A DNA stretch of 64,000 nucleotides, from contig NZ_PVXN01000069.1 in the NCBI RefSeq assembly GCF_002995795.1, positions 1-64,000 on the forward strand. Reading direction: 5' to 3'. Shown piece after piece: positions 1 to 9,030 of this stretch. This DNA comes from Clostridium thermopalmarium DSM 5974 (lineage in GTDB: Bacteria > Bacillota > Clostridia > Clostridiales > Clostridiaceae). The notes below the pieces were generated by a model. It was not told the DNA's origin, searched no databases, and saw only the letters and a program-made list of their open reading frames with translations. Both the position numbers and the translations under genes were made by a program. Every line of letters starts with the position of its first letter. Positions within the stretch are counted from its first letter, which is position 1.

Positions 1-150
1 TTCATTTTTAAACCCTAAATTTTTTCCAGTAAAAATCGGAATTTACATATTTCAATTATTATTCATCTAAACCATTACATATCAAGGGGCTACGCCCTAT
101 TTATTTTTTAATCTGCGAAACTTCTGTCTTAGTTTTATAAATAAAAATAA

Positions 151-179
151 TAAGTTTCTTAGATATTCTAAGAAACTTA
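151..179 (-). terminator. Terminator of the HMA-fold gene
   Basis: A perfect 12-bp inverted repeat (TAAGTTTCTTAG, 5-nt loop) overlaps the stop codon of the leftward small gene. A T-rich stretch follows it in the leftward direction, as in an intrinsic terminator. Confidence 0.75.
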
Positions 180-380
180 AATAATGTTATATCCTGTATG
201 TTCAATACATCTTTTAATTTTCTGTGGATTTGCTGGCGGATTATATTCTACCTCAACTGTTCCTCTTGCAATATCTACTGCTACTTCTTGAACTCCTTCT
301 ATTTTATCTAAAGCATTGCGCAGCTTTGTTCTACTTTCTGAATTCACAAGTCCTGAAACATTATAATGTACTGTTAACAT
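177..380 (-). CDS. Small HMA-like (CopZ-fold) protein lacking the CxxC motif
   Basis: This 67-residue protein has the length and beta-alpha-beta-beta-alpha-beta rhythm of a heavy-metal-associated domain: an N-terminal strand (LTVHYNVSGL), a helix, then a VAVDIARGTVEVEY hairpin and a C-terminal IEHTGYNI strand. Canonical copper chaperones carry MxCxxC in the first loop. Here that stretch is YNVSGLVNSES with no cysteine, so the usual Cu(I) site is absent. AGGAGAG lies about 9 nt before the ATG. It is monocistronic, with its own terminator and dinB divergent. The function is unknown; it may be a non-metal-binding HMA-fold protein or one with different ligands. Confidence 0.7.
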   Translation of the reverse strand: MLTVHYNVSGLVNSESRTKLRNALDKIEGVQEVAVDIARGTVEVEYNPPANPQKIKRCIEHTGYNII

Positions 381-533
381 ATATTTTCTCTCCTTTTTAC
401 ATATACTTTTTAATATTAGTATGGAATGAACATAATTTTTTTATCCAACCTTACTTTATATATTTCATCTCAAATCTCTTATCCATATGTTATAATACAT
501 AATGTTATATAAAGTTTCCTGGAGGAATTCTAA

Positions 534-1583
534 ATGGAAAGAGTTATAATGCATGTAGATATGGATGCTTTTTTTGCTTCCATTGAAATTGTAGATAACC
601 CAAACCTTAAAGGAAAACCCGTTATAGTAGGTGGAACTTCTGAGCGAGGTGTAGTTGCAACCTGTTCTTATGAAGCAAGAAAATACGGCGTAAGAAGTGC
701 TATGCCCATTTACATGGCTAAATCCAAATGTCCTCATGGCATATTTTTACCTACAAGAATGTCTAGATATAAAGAGGTTTCGAAAGAAATATTTAAAATA
801 TTTTACACTTTAACCCCTTATGTAGAACCTGTCAGCATAGATGAAGCTTATTTAGATATTACACACTCTAAAATTCAGCCTCTAAAGGCAGCTAAATACA
901 TAAAAGAAGAAGTTAAAAGAACTACCCGTCTCACTTTATCTGTAGGTATATCTTTTAACAAATTTCTAGCTAAGATAGCTTCAGATTGGAATAAACCTAA
1001 TGGACTTAAGATTATAACTAAAGATATGATACCAAAAATTCTATTTCCTTTACCTATTGATAAAGTTTATGGTCTTGGAAAAAAATCTGTAAAAAAACTT
1101 AATAATATAGGCGTATTTACTGTTGAAGAACTTTACAATCTTCCTCTTGATATTTTAGTTCAGTTTTTTGGAAAATACGGTATAGAGATATATGAAAGGA
1201 TAAGAGGAATTGACAAAAGAAAAGTAGAAATTTCTAGGCAGAGAAAGTCCATAGGAAAAGAAACTACCCTAAAAAGAGATACTGATGATAAAGATGAACT
1301 TAAAGAATACATAAAAAACTTTTGTTCTTCTATCTCCAAAGATTTATCAAGCAAAAATGTTAGTGGAAAGACTATAACATTAAAAATAAAAACCTCATCT
1401 TTTAAAAATCATACAAAAAGCAGAACTCTATCTTCATACATATCAAGAGATGAGGATATTTATAAAGAAGCATGTGAAATATTGGATAGCATAGAACTAA
1501 GTGAACAAATCAGACTTATAGGAGTATCTATTTCTTCTCTAAAAGAAAACAAAATTAAGCAGATGACTCTATTCGATTACTAG
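534..1583 (+). CDS. dinB: DNA polymerase IV (Y-family translesion polymerase)
   Basis: This 349-residue protein has usual DinB length and synthesises DNA across lesions without proofreading. The catalytic carboxylates are visible: D9 in HVDMDAFFAS, with steric-gate Phe after it, and D103/E104 in SIDEAYLDI. Polymerase, thumb and little-finger (IMS_C) regions follow in order. The C-terminus ends in a sliding-clamp-binding peptide (QMTLFDY). GGAGG precedes the ATG by 8 nt, and TTATAAT near 491-497 is a plausible -10. I saw no convincing LexA box, so SOS control is not shown. It converges on the PIN gene with 13 bp between stops. Confidence 0.95.
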   Translation: MERVIMHVDMDAFFASIEIVDNPNLKGKPVIVGGTSERGVVATCSYEARKYGVRSAMPIYMAKSKCPHGIFLPTRMSRYKEVSKEIFKIFYTLTPYVEPVSIDEAYLDITHSKIQPLKAAKYIKEEVKRTTRLTLSVGISFNKFLAKIASDWNKPNGLKIITKDMIPKILFPLPIDKVYGLGKKSVKKLNNIGVFTVEELYNLPLDILVQFFGKYGIEIYERIRGIDKRKVEISRQRKSIGKETTLKRDTDDKDELKEYIKNFCSSISKDLSSKNVSGKTITLKIKTSSFKNHTKSRTLSSYISRDEDIYKEACEILDSIELSEQIRLIGVSISSLKENKIKQMTLFDY

Positions 1584-1596
1584 ATGCTATGAATTA

Positions 1597-2103
1597 TTAA
1601 TATAATTCTAGATTTACATCCTCTATAAATTCATTAAAATTCATAACCCTAGAAGGTCCAACAATGCTTTTAGCGCTATTTAATAAGCTTTTATCTTCTG
1701 TAACCAATATATAATCTTTGTTAGCTTGGCAAGCGTATATGAGGCTATAATCGTTTTTAGATATTTTATTATCATTGACCATATAAATATTTTTATTGGG
1801 ATAATATTTTATAGCGCTGTTCTTTTCATAATTATAATCTGAGTTTTCTTTATTAGAATATCCTGTAGAAAGCCCATCAATATCTATATCTATTATATTT
1901 TCTAATAGCTCTATAAATCTGTTTGTAAGCACTCTATTGCCGTTAAATTCTCCAAATTCTTTTACAGATAATTCCTCCGCTATATATCTTGGAATCTTAA
2001 AGTCTACTTTCTCAGATTTATTCATATCATTCAAAAGATTAGGGCATATTTTCCATATCTTTATGACTATATTGGTATCTAATAAATACTTTTTGATTAT
2101 CAT
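1597..2103 (-). CDS. Stand-alone PIN-domain protein (putative ribonuclease)
   Basis: The 168-residue product begins LLDTNIVIKIW, with D9 as the first PIN acidic residue. It has an Asp/Glu-rich helix near E43/E44, NDYSLIYAC (D118), and VTEDKSLL (D137), which together match the PIN metal-ion site. PIN proteins are usually single-strand RNases, often toxins. It is longer than a VapC toxin (about 130 aa), with an acidic insert around residues 70-100, and there is no antitoxin-sized gene beside it. GAGGAG precedes the ATG. It could instead be a DUF4411-like PIN protein. The target is unknown. Confidence 0.65.
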   Translation of the reverse strand: MIIKKYLLDTNIVIKIWKICPNLLNDMNKSEKVDFKIPRYIAEELSVKEFGEFNGNRVLTNRFIELLENIIDIDIDGLSTGYSNKENSDYNYEKNSAIKYYPNKNIYMVNDNKISKNDYSLIYACQANKDYILVTEDKSLLNSAKSIVGPSRVMNFNEFIEDVNLELY

Positions 2104-2232
2104 TTTCTTATCTCCTCGTAAAAAATAAACACTTATTATACAACTTTATAGATATTTCATTTATTATTATACAACTTTTCTCAATAATATAGTTAACTAA
2201 TTCTAAATTTACTATTCTAGAATAACAGAAAC

Positions 2233-2267
2233 GCTCTCATCTCTTAATATAGATGAGAGCATTTTTT
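2233..2267 (-). terminator. Terminator at the end of the cel operon
   Basis: GCTCTCATCT and AGATGAGAGC form a 10-bp stem (2233-2242 with 2251-2260). It lies just past the leftward glycosidase stop codon. A better T run is on the rightward side, so it may act in both directions. Confidence 0.6.
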
Positions 2268-2279
2268 ATCTCTGCTTAA

Positions 2280-3668
2280 TTAGAATCCATTATTCTTTGA
2301 TACTTCTTTTATCCAATAACCGCTCTTTTTAATAATTCTCTCTTGAGTTTTTAAATCTAACTGTACAAACCCATATCTATTTTTATAAGCATTAGTCCAA
2401 GACCAATTATCTATAAAGGTCCACATATGATATCCTTTCACATTACATCCTTCTTGAATTCCTTTATGAAGCCACTTTAAGTGCTCAGATATAAACTCTA
2501 TTCTATAGTCATCTTCTATTCTGCCATTTCTTATAAATCTCTCTTCATTTTGAACTCCCATACCATTTTCAGAAACATACCATTCAATGTTTCCATAGTT
2601 ATCTCTTATGTTTATTGCTATATCATATATTCCCTTTTCATAGATTTCCCATCCTCTATAAGGGTTCATCTTTCTTCCTGGCATTTCATAATTGTCAAAG
2701 AAATTGTCTGGCATAAGAGGTGATTCAGGATTTGGCATGCAGGCTTTAGCCTTTATCCTTCTTGGCTGATAGTAGTTTACTCCTAATAAATCTATTTTAT
2801 TATTCTTTAATAATTCCTTATCTTCTTTTTCTACCTTTGGCATTAAATTATGCTTCTTTATTAATTCTACTAATTCATAAGGATATTCTCCTCTTACAGC
2901 AGGGTCTAAGAAACTCCTATTAAATAATAAATCAGCTATATTAGCAGCTTTTAAATCTGCTGGATTATTGCTTCTTGGATAAGAAGGTGTTAAATTTAAT
3001 ATTATCCCTATCTTTCCGTCTTTAATATTTGATTTTTTAAATTCTTCTACAGCTTTTGCATGAGCTATTACAGTATTATAAGCTACCTGAACAGCTCTAT
3101 TAAAATCTACTACATTAGGATAATGAAAATCATATAAATATCCACCTTCAACTGGAACTACTGGTTCATTAAATGTAAACCACTTCTTAACTCTATCGCC
3201 GAATAACCGAAAGCAGATTTTTGCGTAATTAGAGTAAGCATCTACTACTTCTCTGCTCTCCCATCCGCCTTTTTGCTGCATTTCTAAAGGCATATCAAAA
3301 TGAAACAAAGTTATAAAAGGTTCTATATTGTTTTTTAATAGTTCATTTATTACTTTATTATAGAAATCTATTGCCTTTTCATTTACTTTTCCAACTCCCC
3401 CAGGAATTAACCTAGACCAAGATATTGAAAATCTAAAACTATTATGCCCTAATTCCTTCATCATTTTTATATCTTCTTTATATCTATGATAAAAATCCGT
3501 TGTAGTATCAGGTCCTACTCCATCAAAAAATCTATTAGGTTCTTTTTCGTACCAATGATCCCATATATTTAATCCTTTTCCATCCTCCCTTGAAGCACCT
3601 TCCATTTGTGCGGCTGATGATGCGCTTCCCCACCAAAAGCCTTCTGGAAACCTATATTTAATTGTCAT
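2280..3668 (-). CDS. GH1 6-phospho-beta-glycosidase (cellobiose-P type)
   Basis: This 462-residue family-1 glycoside hydrolase hydrolyses intracellular phosphorylated beta-glycosides. The acid/base Glu is in TFNEP (E168) and the nucleophile in YVSENGMG (E367). The phosphate-recognition region near 421-433 reads NWSWTNAYKNRYGF. It keeps the Ser and Tyr of the phospho-glycosidase Ser/Lys/Tyr signature, while the Lys sits one position early, and it lacks the Glu found in non-phospho beta-glucosidases. It is last in a PTS operon, 1 bp after IIA, which supports a phosphorylated disaccharide substrate. GGGGGGAG precedes the ATG. Whether it prefers 6-P-glucosides or 6-P-galactosides cannot be read from sequence. 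Confidence 0.88.
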   Translation of the reverse strand: MTIKYRFPEGFWWGSASSAAQMEGASREDGKGLNIWDHWYEKEPNRFFDGVGPDTTTDFYHRYKEDIKMMKELGHNSFRFSISWSRLIPGGVGKVNEKAIDFYNKVINELLKNNIEPFITLFHFDMPLEMQQKGGWESREVVDAYSNYAKICFRLFGDRVKKWFTFNEPVVPVEGGYLYDFHYPNVVDFNRAVQVAYNTVIAHAKAVEEFKKSNIKDGKIGIILNLTPSYPRSNNPADLKAANIADLLFNRSFLDPAVRGEYPYELVELIKKHNLMPKVEKEDKELLKNNKIDLLGVNYYQPRRIKAKACMPNPESPLMPDNFFDNYEMPGRKMNPYRGWEIYEKGIYDIAINIRDNYGNIEWYVSENGMGVQNEERFIRNGRIEDDYRIEFISEHLKWLHKGIQEGCNVKGYHMWTFIDNWSWTNAYKNRYGFVQLDLKTQERIIKKSGYWIKEVSKNNGF

Positions 3669-3669
3669 T

Positions 3670-3981
3670 TTATCTCCCCCCTAATTTTTTATAGAGTTCC
3701 ACAATTTCTGCCGCTAAATCTCTAACAGTCATTGCTGTCATAAGATGATCTTGTGCATGTACTAGTAATATATTTACAGGATTTGATTTTCCATCTGCTT
3801 CTGCTTGTATTAATTGTGTTTGAAAATTATGAGCTTTACCTAATTCCTCTGTAGCTTGTTTAAGAAGTTCTTCAGCCCTTTCAAAATTTCCCTGTTTTGC
3901 TTCTTGTATAGCCTCCATAGCACTAGATCTTCCATTTCCTGAGAACAATATTAATTCAAATGCTATATTGTTTGTATCCAT
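3670..3981 (-). CDS. PTS lactose/cellobiose-family IIA component
   Basis: At 103 residues this is typical for a trimeric three-helix IIA of the lactose/chitobiose family. The phosphorylated His is expected at H75 in [10 protein letters not shown], with D78 as the metal-binding residue. It accepts phosphate from HPr and passes it to the IIB cysteine. It sits between the IIC and glycosidase genes of the cel operon. Confidence 0.93.
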   Translation of the reverse strand: MDTNNIAFELILFSGNGRSSAMEAIQEAKQGNFERAEELLKQATEELGKAHNFQTQLIQAEADGKSNPVNILLVHAQDHLMTAMTVRDLAAEIVELYKKLGGR

Positions 3982-4059
3982 ACTAATTCCTCCATTATTA
4001 GTGTTTTAACAATAACTAAATATTTTTCTATCGTTAATTTGAATATAATTTTATTATAT

Positions 4060-5415
4060 TTAATTCGATGTTATAGTTTTAGAATTTTTATTTGCTCTTA
4101 CTTCTAAGTTATTCTTTTCTGCTTCTTTTTCTGATTTATGATATTGTCTATCAATCATGATTATGAACGGCATCCATATTATAAGAACTATTGCTAAGTT
4201 AACTAATTGTAAAATACCACCTGCTATTGAGTTCGTAGCTAAAATACCACTAAAGAATATTGGTACTGTCCATGGTACATCTACTCCTGTTGTAGGTGGA
4301 ACAAGGCCTGTTGCCATGGCAAAATAAGTTACTGCTGTTACAACCATTGGTGCTAAAATCCATGGTATTAAAATTGCTGGATTTAAAACTATTGGTAATC
4401 CAAAAATTACAGGCTCATTTACATTGAATATACCTGCTGGTCCTGCTAGCTTGCTTAATTCCTTTAATTGTTTGCTCTTTGCTAAAATAATTATTCCAAC
4501 TATTACAGCTAATGTCATACCAGTTCCGCCCATGCCTACTGTAAATGTATCCATAAATTGTTTAGTTACAATGTGAGGCAACTTTTCAGCACCTGATTGG
4601 AAAGCCTGCAAGTTTTCCAAAGATAAAGCTCTCCAAATTGGTTCAAATACTGAATTTATTATAATTTGTCCATGTAATCCAAAGAACCATAGTAATTGTG
4701 TAAAGACTATTGCTATTAAAGTTGCTCCTAGTCCAGAACTAAGCTTCATAAGAGGTGCTTGTATTGATTGATATATAAAGTCATGAATATTTCCCCAAGG
4801 TGTAAATGTAAATATTATTCTAACAGCAAGGAAGAAAGTTAATGTTATAAATGCTGGAATAAGTGAACTAAAAGACCTTGAAACCGCATCTGGAACTCCT
4901 GCTGGCATCTTTATTGTCCAATTTTTTTGAACTATAATTCTATAAATTTCTACCGCTATGATTGATGATATAATTCCGACAAACATTCCTTTTGCACCTA
5001 GTCTATCTAAAGCAATTACCCCATCTACAACATCCTGTGCATTTTCTCCATACTGCATTGTAAAAGGAGTAAGTAGTAAAAATGCTGAAACCGCTACTGC
5101 AGCTCCATATACAGGTTCTACCTTATACTTCTTGCTTAAACTATATCCAAATCCAAAAACCACAAATAATGTCATAATAGACATTGTAGCATTGGATGCT
5201 GCTCCTAATAGATTTTTTAATTGATTTAATCTGCCTTCACCTAAAATTTTTTCCAAATATGGCAAATTAGATATAACTACAAATACCGACCCAAATATGA
5301 TTAGAGGCAGTGTTAACATAAAGGCATCTCTTAATGCAGATAAGTATTTATTATTATTTAGTTTATCAGCTATAGGCATTAAATGTTTTTCTAAAAAATT
5401 CATAAACTTTTCCAT
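4060..5415 (-). CDS. PTS cellobiose-family IIC permease
   Basis: This integral membrane permease of the lactose/cellobiose PTS family (about 450 aa, some ten hydrophobic segments) translocates the beta-glucoside. Typical IIC stretches are present: LPLIIFGS early, and FNVNEPVIFGLPIVLNP in the conserved substrate-loop region. I place the start at the ATG at 5415, because GGGGGATTT lies just ahead of it. An in-frame start upstream at 5448 would overlap the IIB gene and lacks a good ribosome site. It is followed by IIA and preceded by IIB. Confidence 0.93.
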   Translation of the reverse strand: MEKFMNFLEKHLMPIADKLNNNKYLSALRDAFMLTLPLIIFGSVFVVISNLPYLEKILGEGRLNQLKNLLGAASNATMSIMTLFVVFGFGYSLSKKYKVEPVYGAAVAVSAFLLLTPFTMQYGENAQDVVDGVIALDRLGAKGMFVGIISSIIAVEIYRIIVQKNWTIKMPAGVPDAVSRSFSSLIPAFITLTFFLAVRIIFTFTPWGNIHDFIYQSIQAPLMKLSSGLGATLIAIVFTQLLWFFGLHGQIIINSVFEPIWRALSLENLQAFQSGAEKLPHIVTKQFMDTFTVGMGGTGMTLAVIVGIIILAKSKQLKELSKLAGPAGIFNVNEPVIFGLPIVLNPAILIPWILAPMVVTAVTYFAMATGLVPPTTGVDVPWTVPIFFSGILATNSIAGGILQLVNLAIVLIIWMPFIIMIDRQYHKSEKEAEKNNLEVRANKNSKTITSN

Positions 5416-5437
5416 AAAACAAATCCCCCTATAATTT

Positions 5438-5743
5438 TTATTTTCCAAGCATACTCATTGCTGTATTTAAAATGGCATTTCCATCACATCTGCCATAATC
5501 TAAAGGTTTAATTACATCAATCTTTACTCCAAACTCACTAGCTTTAGCTTCTAATTTTCCTTTTAAAAATCTCATTTGTGGTCCTATTAATAAGACATCT
5601 GCCTTTTTCATTTCTTCTTCAACTACATCTTGAGAAACAGCCCAAATTTTACAATCTATACCTCTTTGTTTAGCTGCTTCTTGCATTTTCTTTACTACTA
5701 AACTTGTTGACATTCCTGATGCACATGCTAATAAAATATTCAT
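5438..5743 (-). CDS. PTS lactose/cellobiose-family IIB component
   Basis: This 101-residue cytoplasmic IIB protein carries the phospho-cysteine loop near its N-terminus (LLACASGMSTSLV, C7). It relays phosphate from IIA to the sugar crossing IIC. It is the first gene of the cel operon, about 45 nt downstream of the transcription start predicted from the sigma-54 promoter at 5801-5818. Confidence 0.93.
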   Translation of the reverse strand: MNILLACASGMSTSLVVKKMQEAAKQRGIDCKIWAVSQDVVEEEMKKADVLLIGPQMRFLKGKLEAKASEFGVKIDVIKPLDYGRCDGNAILNTAMSMLGK

Positions 5744-5800
5744 TAATGATTCCTCCTAAATATATATTTTTTCTCTTTATTTTTTTACACTTATTTGTAA

Positions 5801-5818
5801 AGCAATACATATGCCAAA
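5801..5818 (-). promoter_or_regulatory. Sigma-54 (-24/-12) promoter of the cel PTS operon
   Basis: Read leftward the site is TTTGGCATATGTATTGCTT. It matches the TGGCA-N7-TTGCT layout, with the invariant GG and GC dinucleotides separated by exactly 10 bp. A sigma-54 activator gene is the next gene upstream, which makes the call strong. The predicted start is near 5790. Confidence 0.85.
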
Positions 5819-6004
5819 ACTTCTTCATATTACTTAATTATTTATAATTTTATATTGTTTTTGATAAAAATTCTTTGTAAACATATTCATAAACCTTTGA
5901 TTTTACTGACTTAAAATATTTTTCTATAATAACAACATTTGTGTAATTTTTTGTATATTATTCCAATAATAAACTACAACCTTCGCAAATAATTTGTACT
6001 TTTT

Positions 6005-6106
6005 TCATACACATCGTTAATTTTTTATACACATTCTACATAATTGTTATGTGTATAAAAATTATTTATACACAATATCTAGTATAATAAATATATTTAT
6101 ACACAT
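6005..6106. promoter_or_regulatory. Cluster of TTATACACA boxes, candidate enhancer of the cel operon
   Basis: Copies of TTATACACAT occur at 6025-6034 and 6097-6106. An inverted copy is at 6049-6058, a near copy (TTATACACAA) at 6066-6075, and a degenerate copy (TCATACACAT) at 6005-6014. The central two form a dyad, TGTGTATAAA-N5-TTTATACACA (6050-6074). They lie 190-300 bp upstream of the sigma-54 promoter, a plausible place for LevR-type activator binding. The same sequence also fits the DnaA-box consensus TTATNCACA, so binding by DnaA is an alternative. Confidence 0.55.
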
Positions 6107-6164
6107 ATAATCTAATAAATTTTCTCTTTAGATAGATTACCAAAATGAATTTATTACAAAAATA

Positions 6165-6209
6165 AACACTATTAATTTACTGTTCCATAAGAACAGCAAT
6201 AATAGTGCT
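6165..6209 (-). terminator. Terminator of the LevR-family activator gene
   Basis: CACTATTA (6167-6174) pairs with TAATAGTG (6200-6207), and an inner CTGTTC/GAACAG stem extends it. The TTTATTTTT tract follows in the leftward direction, about 15 nt past the activator stop codon. Confidence 0.7.
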
Positions 6210-6220
6210 TATATTAATTT

Positions 6221-8974
6221 CTATATACTAAGAATTATCATCAACATATAAGATAACTCATCATCTGAAAATTTTATACTGTAGAAATTTTCAATTGTTG
6301 ATAATGCCTCTTTTAACTCTATATATTCCTTTGAAAATGTTTCTATTATTTGATTTTTTCTAGAACACTCTGATGTTTTTTCTTTATTTATTAGTCTTAC
6401 TATAGCACAAGCTAAATGTAGTATAAATCCTGAAATTTTATATAAATCTAAATCTCTAGTTATATTATTCCTAATGGAATCTATTAAGTTTATACACATA
6501 GGTTTAAACTCTGATATACTTATTTCCTTTATCTCATTTTCTAAATTGTCAAATATATCCCTATAAAAATCCTGTAGAGGGGTTACTCTACTTACTATAT
6601 TTTTTAGCCTTGTATAATTGCTGTCCATAAATAATTCTGAAATTGGTATAAAAGGTATATCATAAATATTAGGATTTACGCTTCCAGCTACTGCAATTAT
6701 TTTCTTTTTCTTTGACAATGTATTTATTGTATTATACATCTCCTTTTTATCGTTAGCAGATATCGCTATAACCTGTATATCTTTTTCACTTAAATTAATT
6801 TTTTCTTCTATCATATTTTTTAATTTAATAGCACTACCTTCGCCAGTTATACAAGTTGTTATTATTATATTATCCTTACTTGGAATATAGTTTTGCGTTA
6901 AACTATTGCTATAACTATTTAAAAAGCTTACCGATTGCTTTGCTTCTTCCCATATTTGATCTATATCATTATTAGTTAAGGCCTTTCTTGCACATTCTAT
7001 AACTAAAAGAGTAGATACCATGCTAATAACCCTTATTTCTATGCCAGTTTCTTCGCTTATAAGTTCTCCAAACATTCCCAATGAACCCATGTCTACTAAT
7101 AGTATTACTCCTTCATTTTGATGATTAGCAATTATTAAATTTTTAAGTTCGTTATATGCAACCTTTGGCTTTTTATCAAGGTTCATATCATAAGCATAAA
7201 CATTGTTTGCTCCAACTAGCTTATTTGCTACTTCCGCCATAGAAGAGGCTGTACTTCTTCCATGCATAGCCACAACAATGATTGGTTTATTATTCATGCA
7301 TCCATCTTCTATATCCTCTACACACAAAAACATAGATAAAAATCCAACTTCATCTGCAGGAATCTTTATATTAAATTCTTCCTCTAACTTATTTGCTAGA
7401 ATTAAACCTAATCCATACTCCTCTCCATGTTTTTGTATTATCTCATTTAAATTATGATTAATTATTTTCTTACCTTGAAGTATTCTTTCTATACTAGAGC
7501 TCACATGAAGGCACAAACCGTAAAATACTTTTGTAGGAAAATTCCTCATAAGTTTTTTTGATGCTGTTTTCAAAAAATCCTCAATTATACAAATAATCTT
7601 ATTATCCACAATCTTAGATAGCTCGTCCTTATTTATTTCTTGTTCAAATTTACCTATATATTTGTTAAAATAATTTTTTATATCAAAAGACATAATAAAG
7701 TTAATATCCGATTCTTCTACTCCTCGATTTTTTAATTCTTTAATCCTTTTTTCAATGATTTCATAAAAATTATCTGGCAATAAATCATATTCTGATTTTT
7801 TCTGTAATTTTGCACCCTTATGGTTAAATTTAAGTTTAGTATCTTCTTTAATAATTTCATCTACCTTATAAGAATACTGCTTGTACAGAACTAATCCTTG
7901 TCTTACATTGTTGGGAAAATCCGTGCTGTATACCTGCATTTTCTTTTCTCCTCTAGATACAAACTTTAAAAAAGCATTAGCGCACCCAAGCTGTATGTCA
8001 CTTTTTAATTGACCTATATTACCAGGACAATTATATAACAGAAGACTTCTGATTGTATTTGTGGATACAGTAATCTCTCTTCCAATCCTTTTTGATTCTA
8101 TTTTAAAAAAATTGCAAATCAATTCAAATCTTTCTTCTAAAGTTCTATCTTTCAACGCAGGTATATTTATAGTCATAGGAATTCTTCTAGTAAAAGTGGT
8201 TAACAAGGCACTGTCCACATTTTCTGTAGTAGCACATATTATAAGTACTTTACTAGTTTTCTTTTTTTCTATATCTCCTAGAGGAGTATAAAATCCCTTA
8301 TCAATTAACATAAATAACATTTCTTGTCCCTCTGGAGGCAATCTGTGTACCTCATCTAAGAATAGAACTCCTCCGTTTGCTTTATCTACAAGTCCAATTC
8401 TATCCCTATCAGCTCCTGTAAAAGCTCCCTTTTTGCTCCCAAAGAGATGGGCCATCAAGAGTTGTTGGTTATTCGCATAATCAGCACAGTTAAATGACAC
8501 AAATGGAGCATCATGAGAAATAACCCCTTTTTCTATTGCAAACCTATACATTAGTTCTGCAAACATAGTCTTTCCAACTCCTGTTGGACCTAACAATAAA
8601 GTGTGCAAACCATTAGGAGGATAAAGAATTGCTGCCTTGGCCTGCTGAACGCTCTTTTTCAAGCTTCCATTTACCCCAATTACTGTATCAAGACTAACGC
8701 TTGATGATACAATATTTTCATTCGCTTTAGATAAATTATCATTTTCTTTATTGGATAAAATAACTGTATATATTATAGGTTTTCCTTTTATCTTAAAAAC
8801 CTTTCCCTCTTTGCACAATTTATTTAATATAGAACTTACATTAGTCCTTTGCATTGATAATCCTTCTGCAATTTCTTTAGTAGAAAGCCCTATGCTGTCC
8901 TTTTTCTCCAAAGATTTTTGTTCCTGGCACTTATCATATAAATACTTAAAAACCTTTTCTTTTGACTTGCTCAC
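6221..8974 (-). CDS. LevR-family sigma-54 activator with PRD and EII-like domains (CelR type)
   Basis: This protein of about 917 residues has the LevR order. An N-terminal winged HTH (1-70) comes first. The AAA+ domain follows with Walker A GPTGVGKT, the sigma-54-contacting GAFTGA, and Walker B VLFLDE. Then come PRD1 (around HVSSSIERIL), an EIIA-Man-like domain with HGRS, an EIIB-like segment, and C-terminal PRD2 (LHLACAIVRL). Phosphorylation of PRD and EIIA histidines by the PTS should tune it, and the adjacent cel operon is the obvious target. I chose the GTG at 8974, 8 nt after AGGTG; a TTG 18 nt upstream overlaps that site. Confidence 0.9.
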   Translation of the reverse strand: MSKSKEKVFKYLYDKCQEQKSLEKKDSIGLSTKEIAEGLSMQRTNVSSILNKLCKEGKVFKIKGKPIIYTVILSNKENDNLSKANENIVSSSVSLDTVIGVNGSLKKSVQQAKAAILYPPNGLHTLLLGPTGVGKTMFAELMYRFAIEKGVISHDAPFVSFNCADYANNQQLLMAHLFGSKKGAFTGADRDRIGLVDKANGGVLFLDEVHRLPPEGQEMLFMLIDKGFYTPLGDIEKKKTSKVLIICATTENVDSALLTTFTRRIPMTINIPALKDRTLEERFELICNFFKIESKRIGREITVSTNTIRSLLLYNCPGNIGQLKSDIQLGCANAFLKFVSRGEKKMQVYSTDFPNNVRQGLVLYKQYSYKVDEIIKEDTKLKFNHKGAKLQKKSEYDLLPDNFYEIIEKRIKELKNRGVEESDINFIMSFDIKNYFNKYIGKFEQEINKDELSKIVDNKIICIIEDFLKTASKKLMRNFPTKVFYGLCLHVSSSIERILQGKKIINHNLNEIIQKHGEEYGLGLILANKLEEEFNIKIPADEVGFLSMFLCVEDIEDGCMNNKPIIVVAMHGRSTASSMAEVANKLVGANNVYAYDMNLDKKPKVAYNELKNLIIANHQNEGVILLVDMGSLGMFGELISEETGIEIRVISMVSTLLVIECARKALTNNDIDQIWEEAKQSVSFLNSYSNSLTQNYIPSKDNIIITTCITGEGSAIKLKNMIEEKINLSEKDIQVIAISANDKKEMYNTINTLSKKKKIIAVAGSVNPNIYDIPFIPISELFMDSNYTRLKNIVSRVTPLQDFYRDIFDNLENEIKEISISEFKPMCINLIDSIRNNITRDLDLYKISGFILHLACAIVRLINKEKTSECSRKNQIIETFSKEYIELKEALSTIENFYSIKFSDDELSYMLMIILSI

Positions 8975-9030
8975 AGCATAATCACCTACCAACTTTTATA
9001 TCAATAACTTACTAAATAACCTTGGGATTT

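Larger units (their letters stand above)
5744..6220. other. 477-bp regulatory region between the cel operon and its activator
   Basis: No coding sequence is supported here. From the cel side it holds a -24/-12 promoter (5801-5818), an AT-rich stretch where DNA bending would be plausible, a cluster of TTATACACA-type boxes (6005-6106), and the terminator of the activator gene (6165-6209). Confidence 0.7.

Noticed and set aside
85-98. Small GGGGC-TAC-GCCC hairpin followed by T-rich DNA at the left edge
   Set aside because: It may end a gene outside the window, but the stem is only 4-5 bp and nothing upstream is visible.
224-502. A 92-codon rightward frame before dinB
   Set aside because: It overlaps the HMA-like gene in antisense, has hydrophobic low-complexity composition and no ribosome site.
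380-533. LexA box upstream of dinB
   Set aside because: GAAC appears near 426 but there is no paired GTTC at the right spacing.
6005-6106. Box cluster as a replication origin
   Set aside because: There is no dnaA or dnaN gene, no AT-rich unwinding element that stands out, and the flanking genes are sugar uptake. DnaA binding itself is not excluded.
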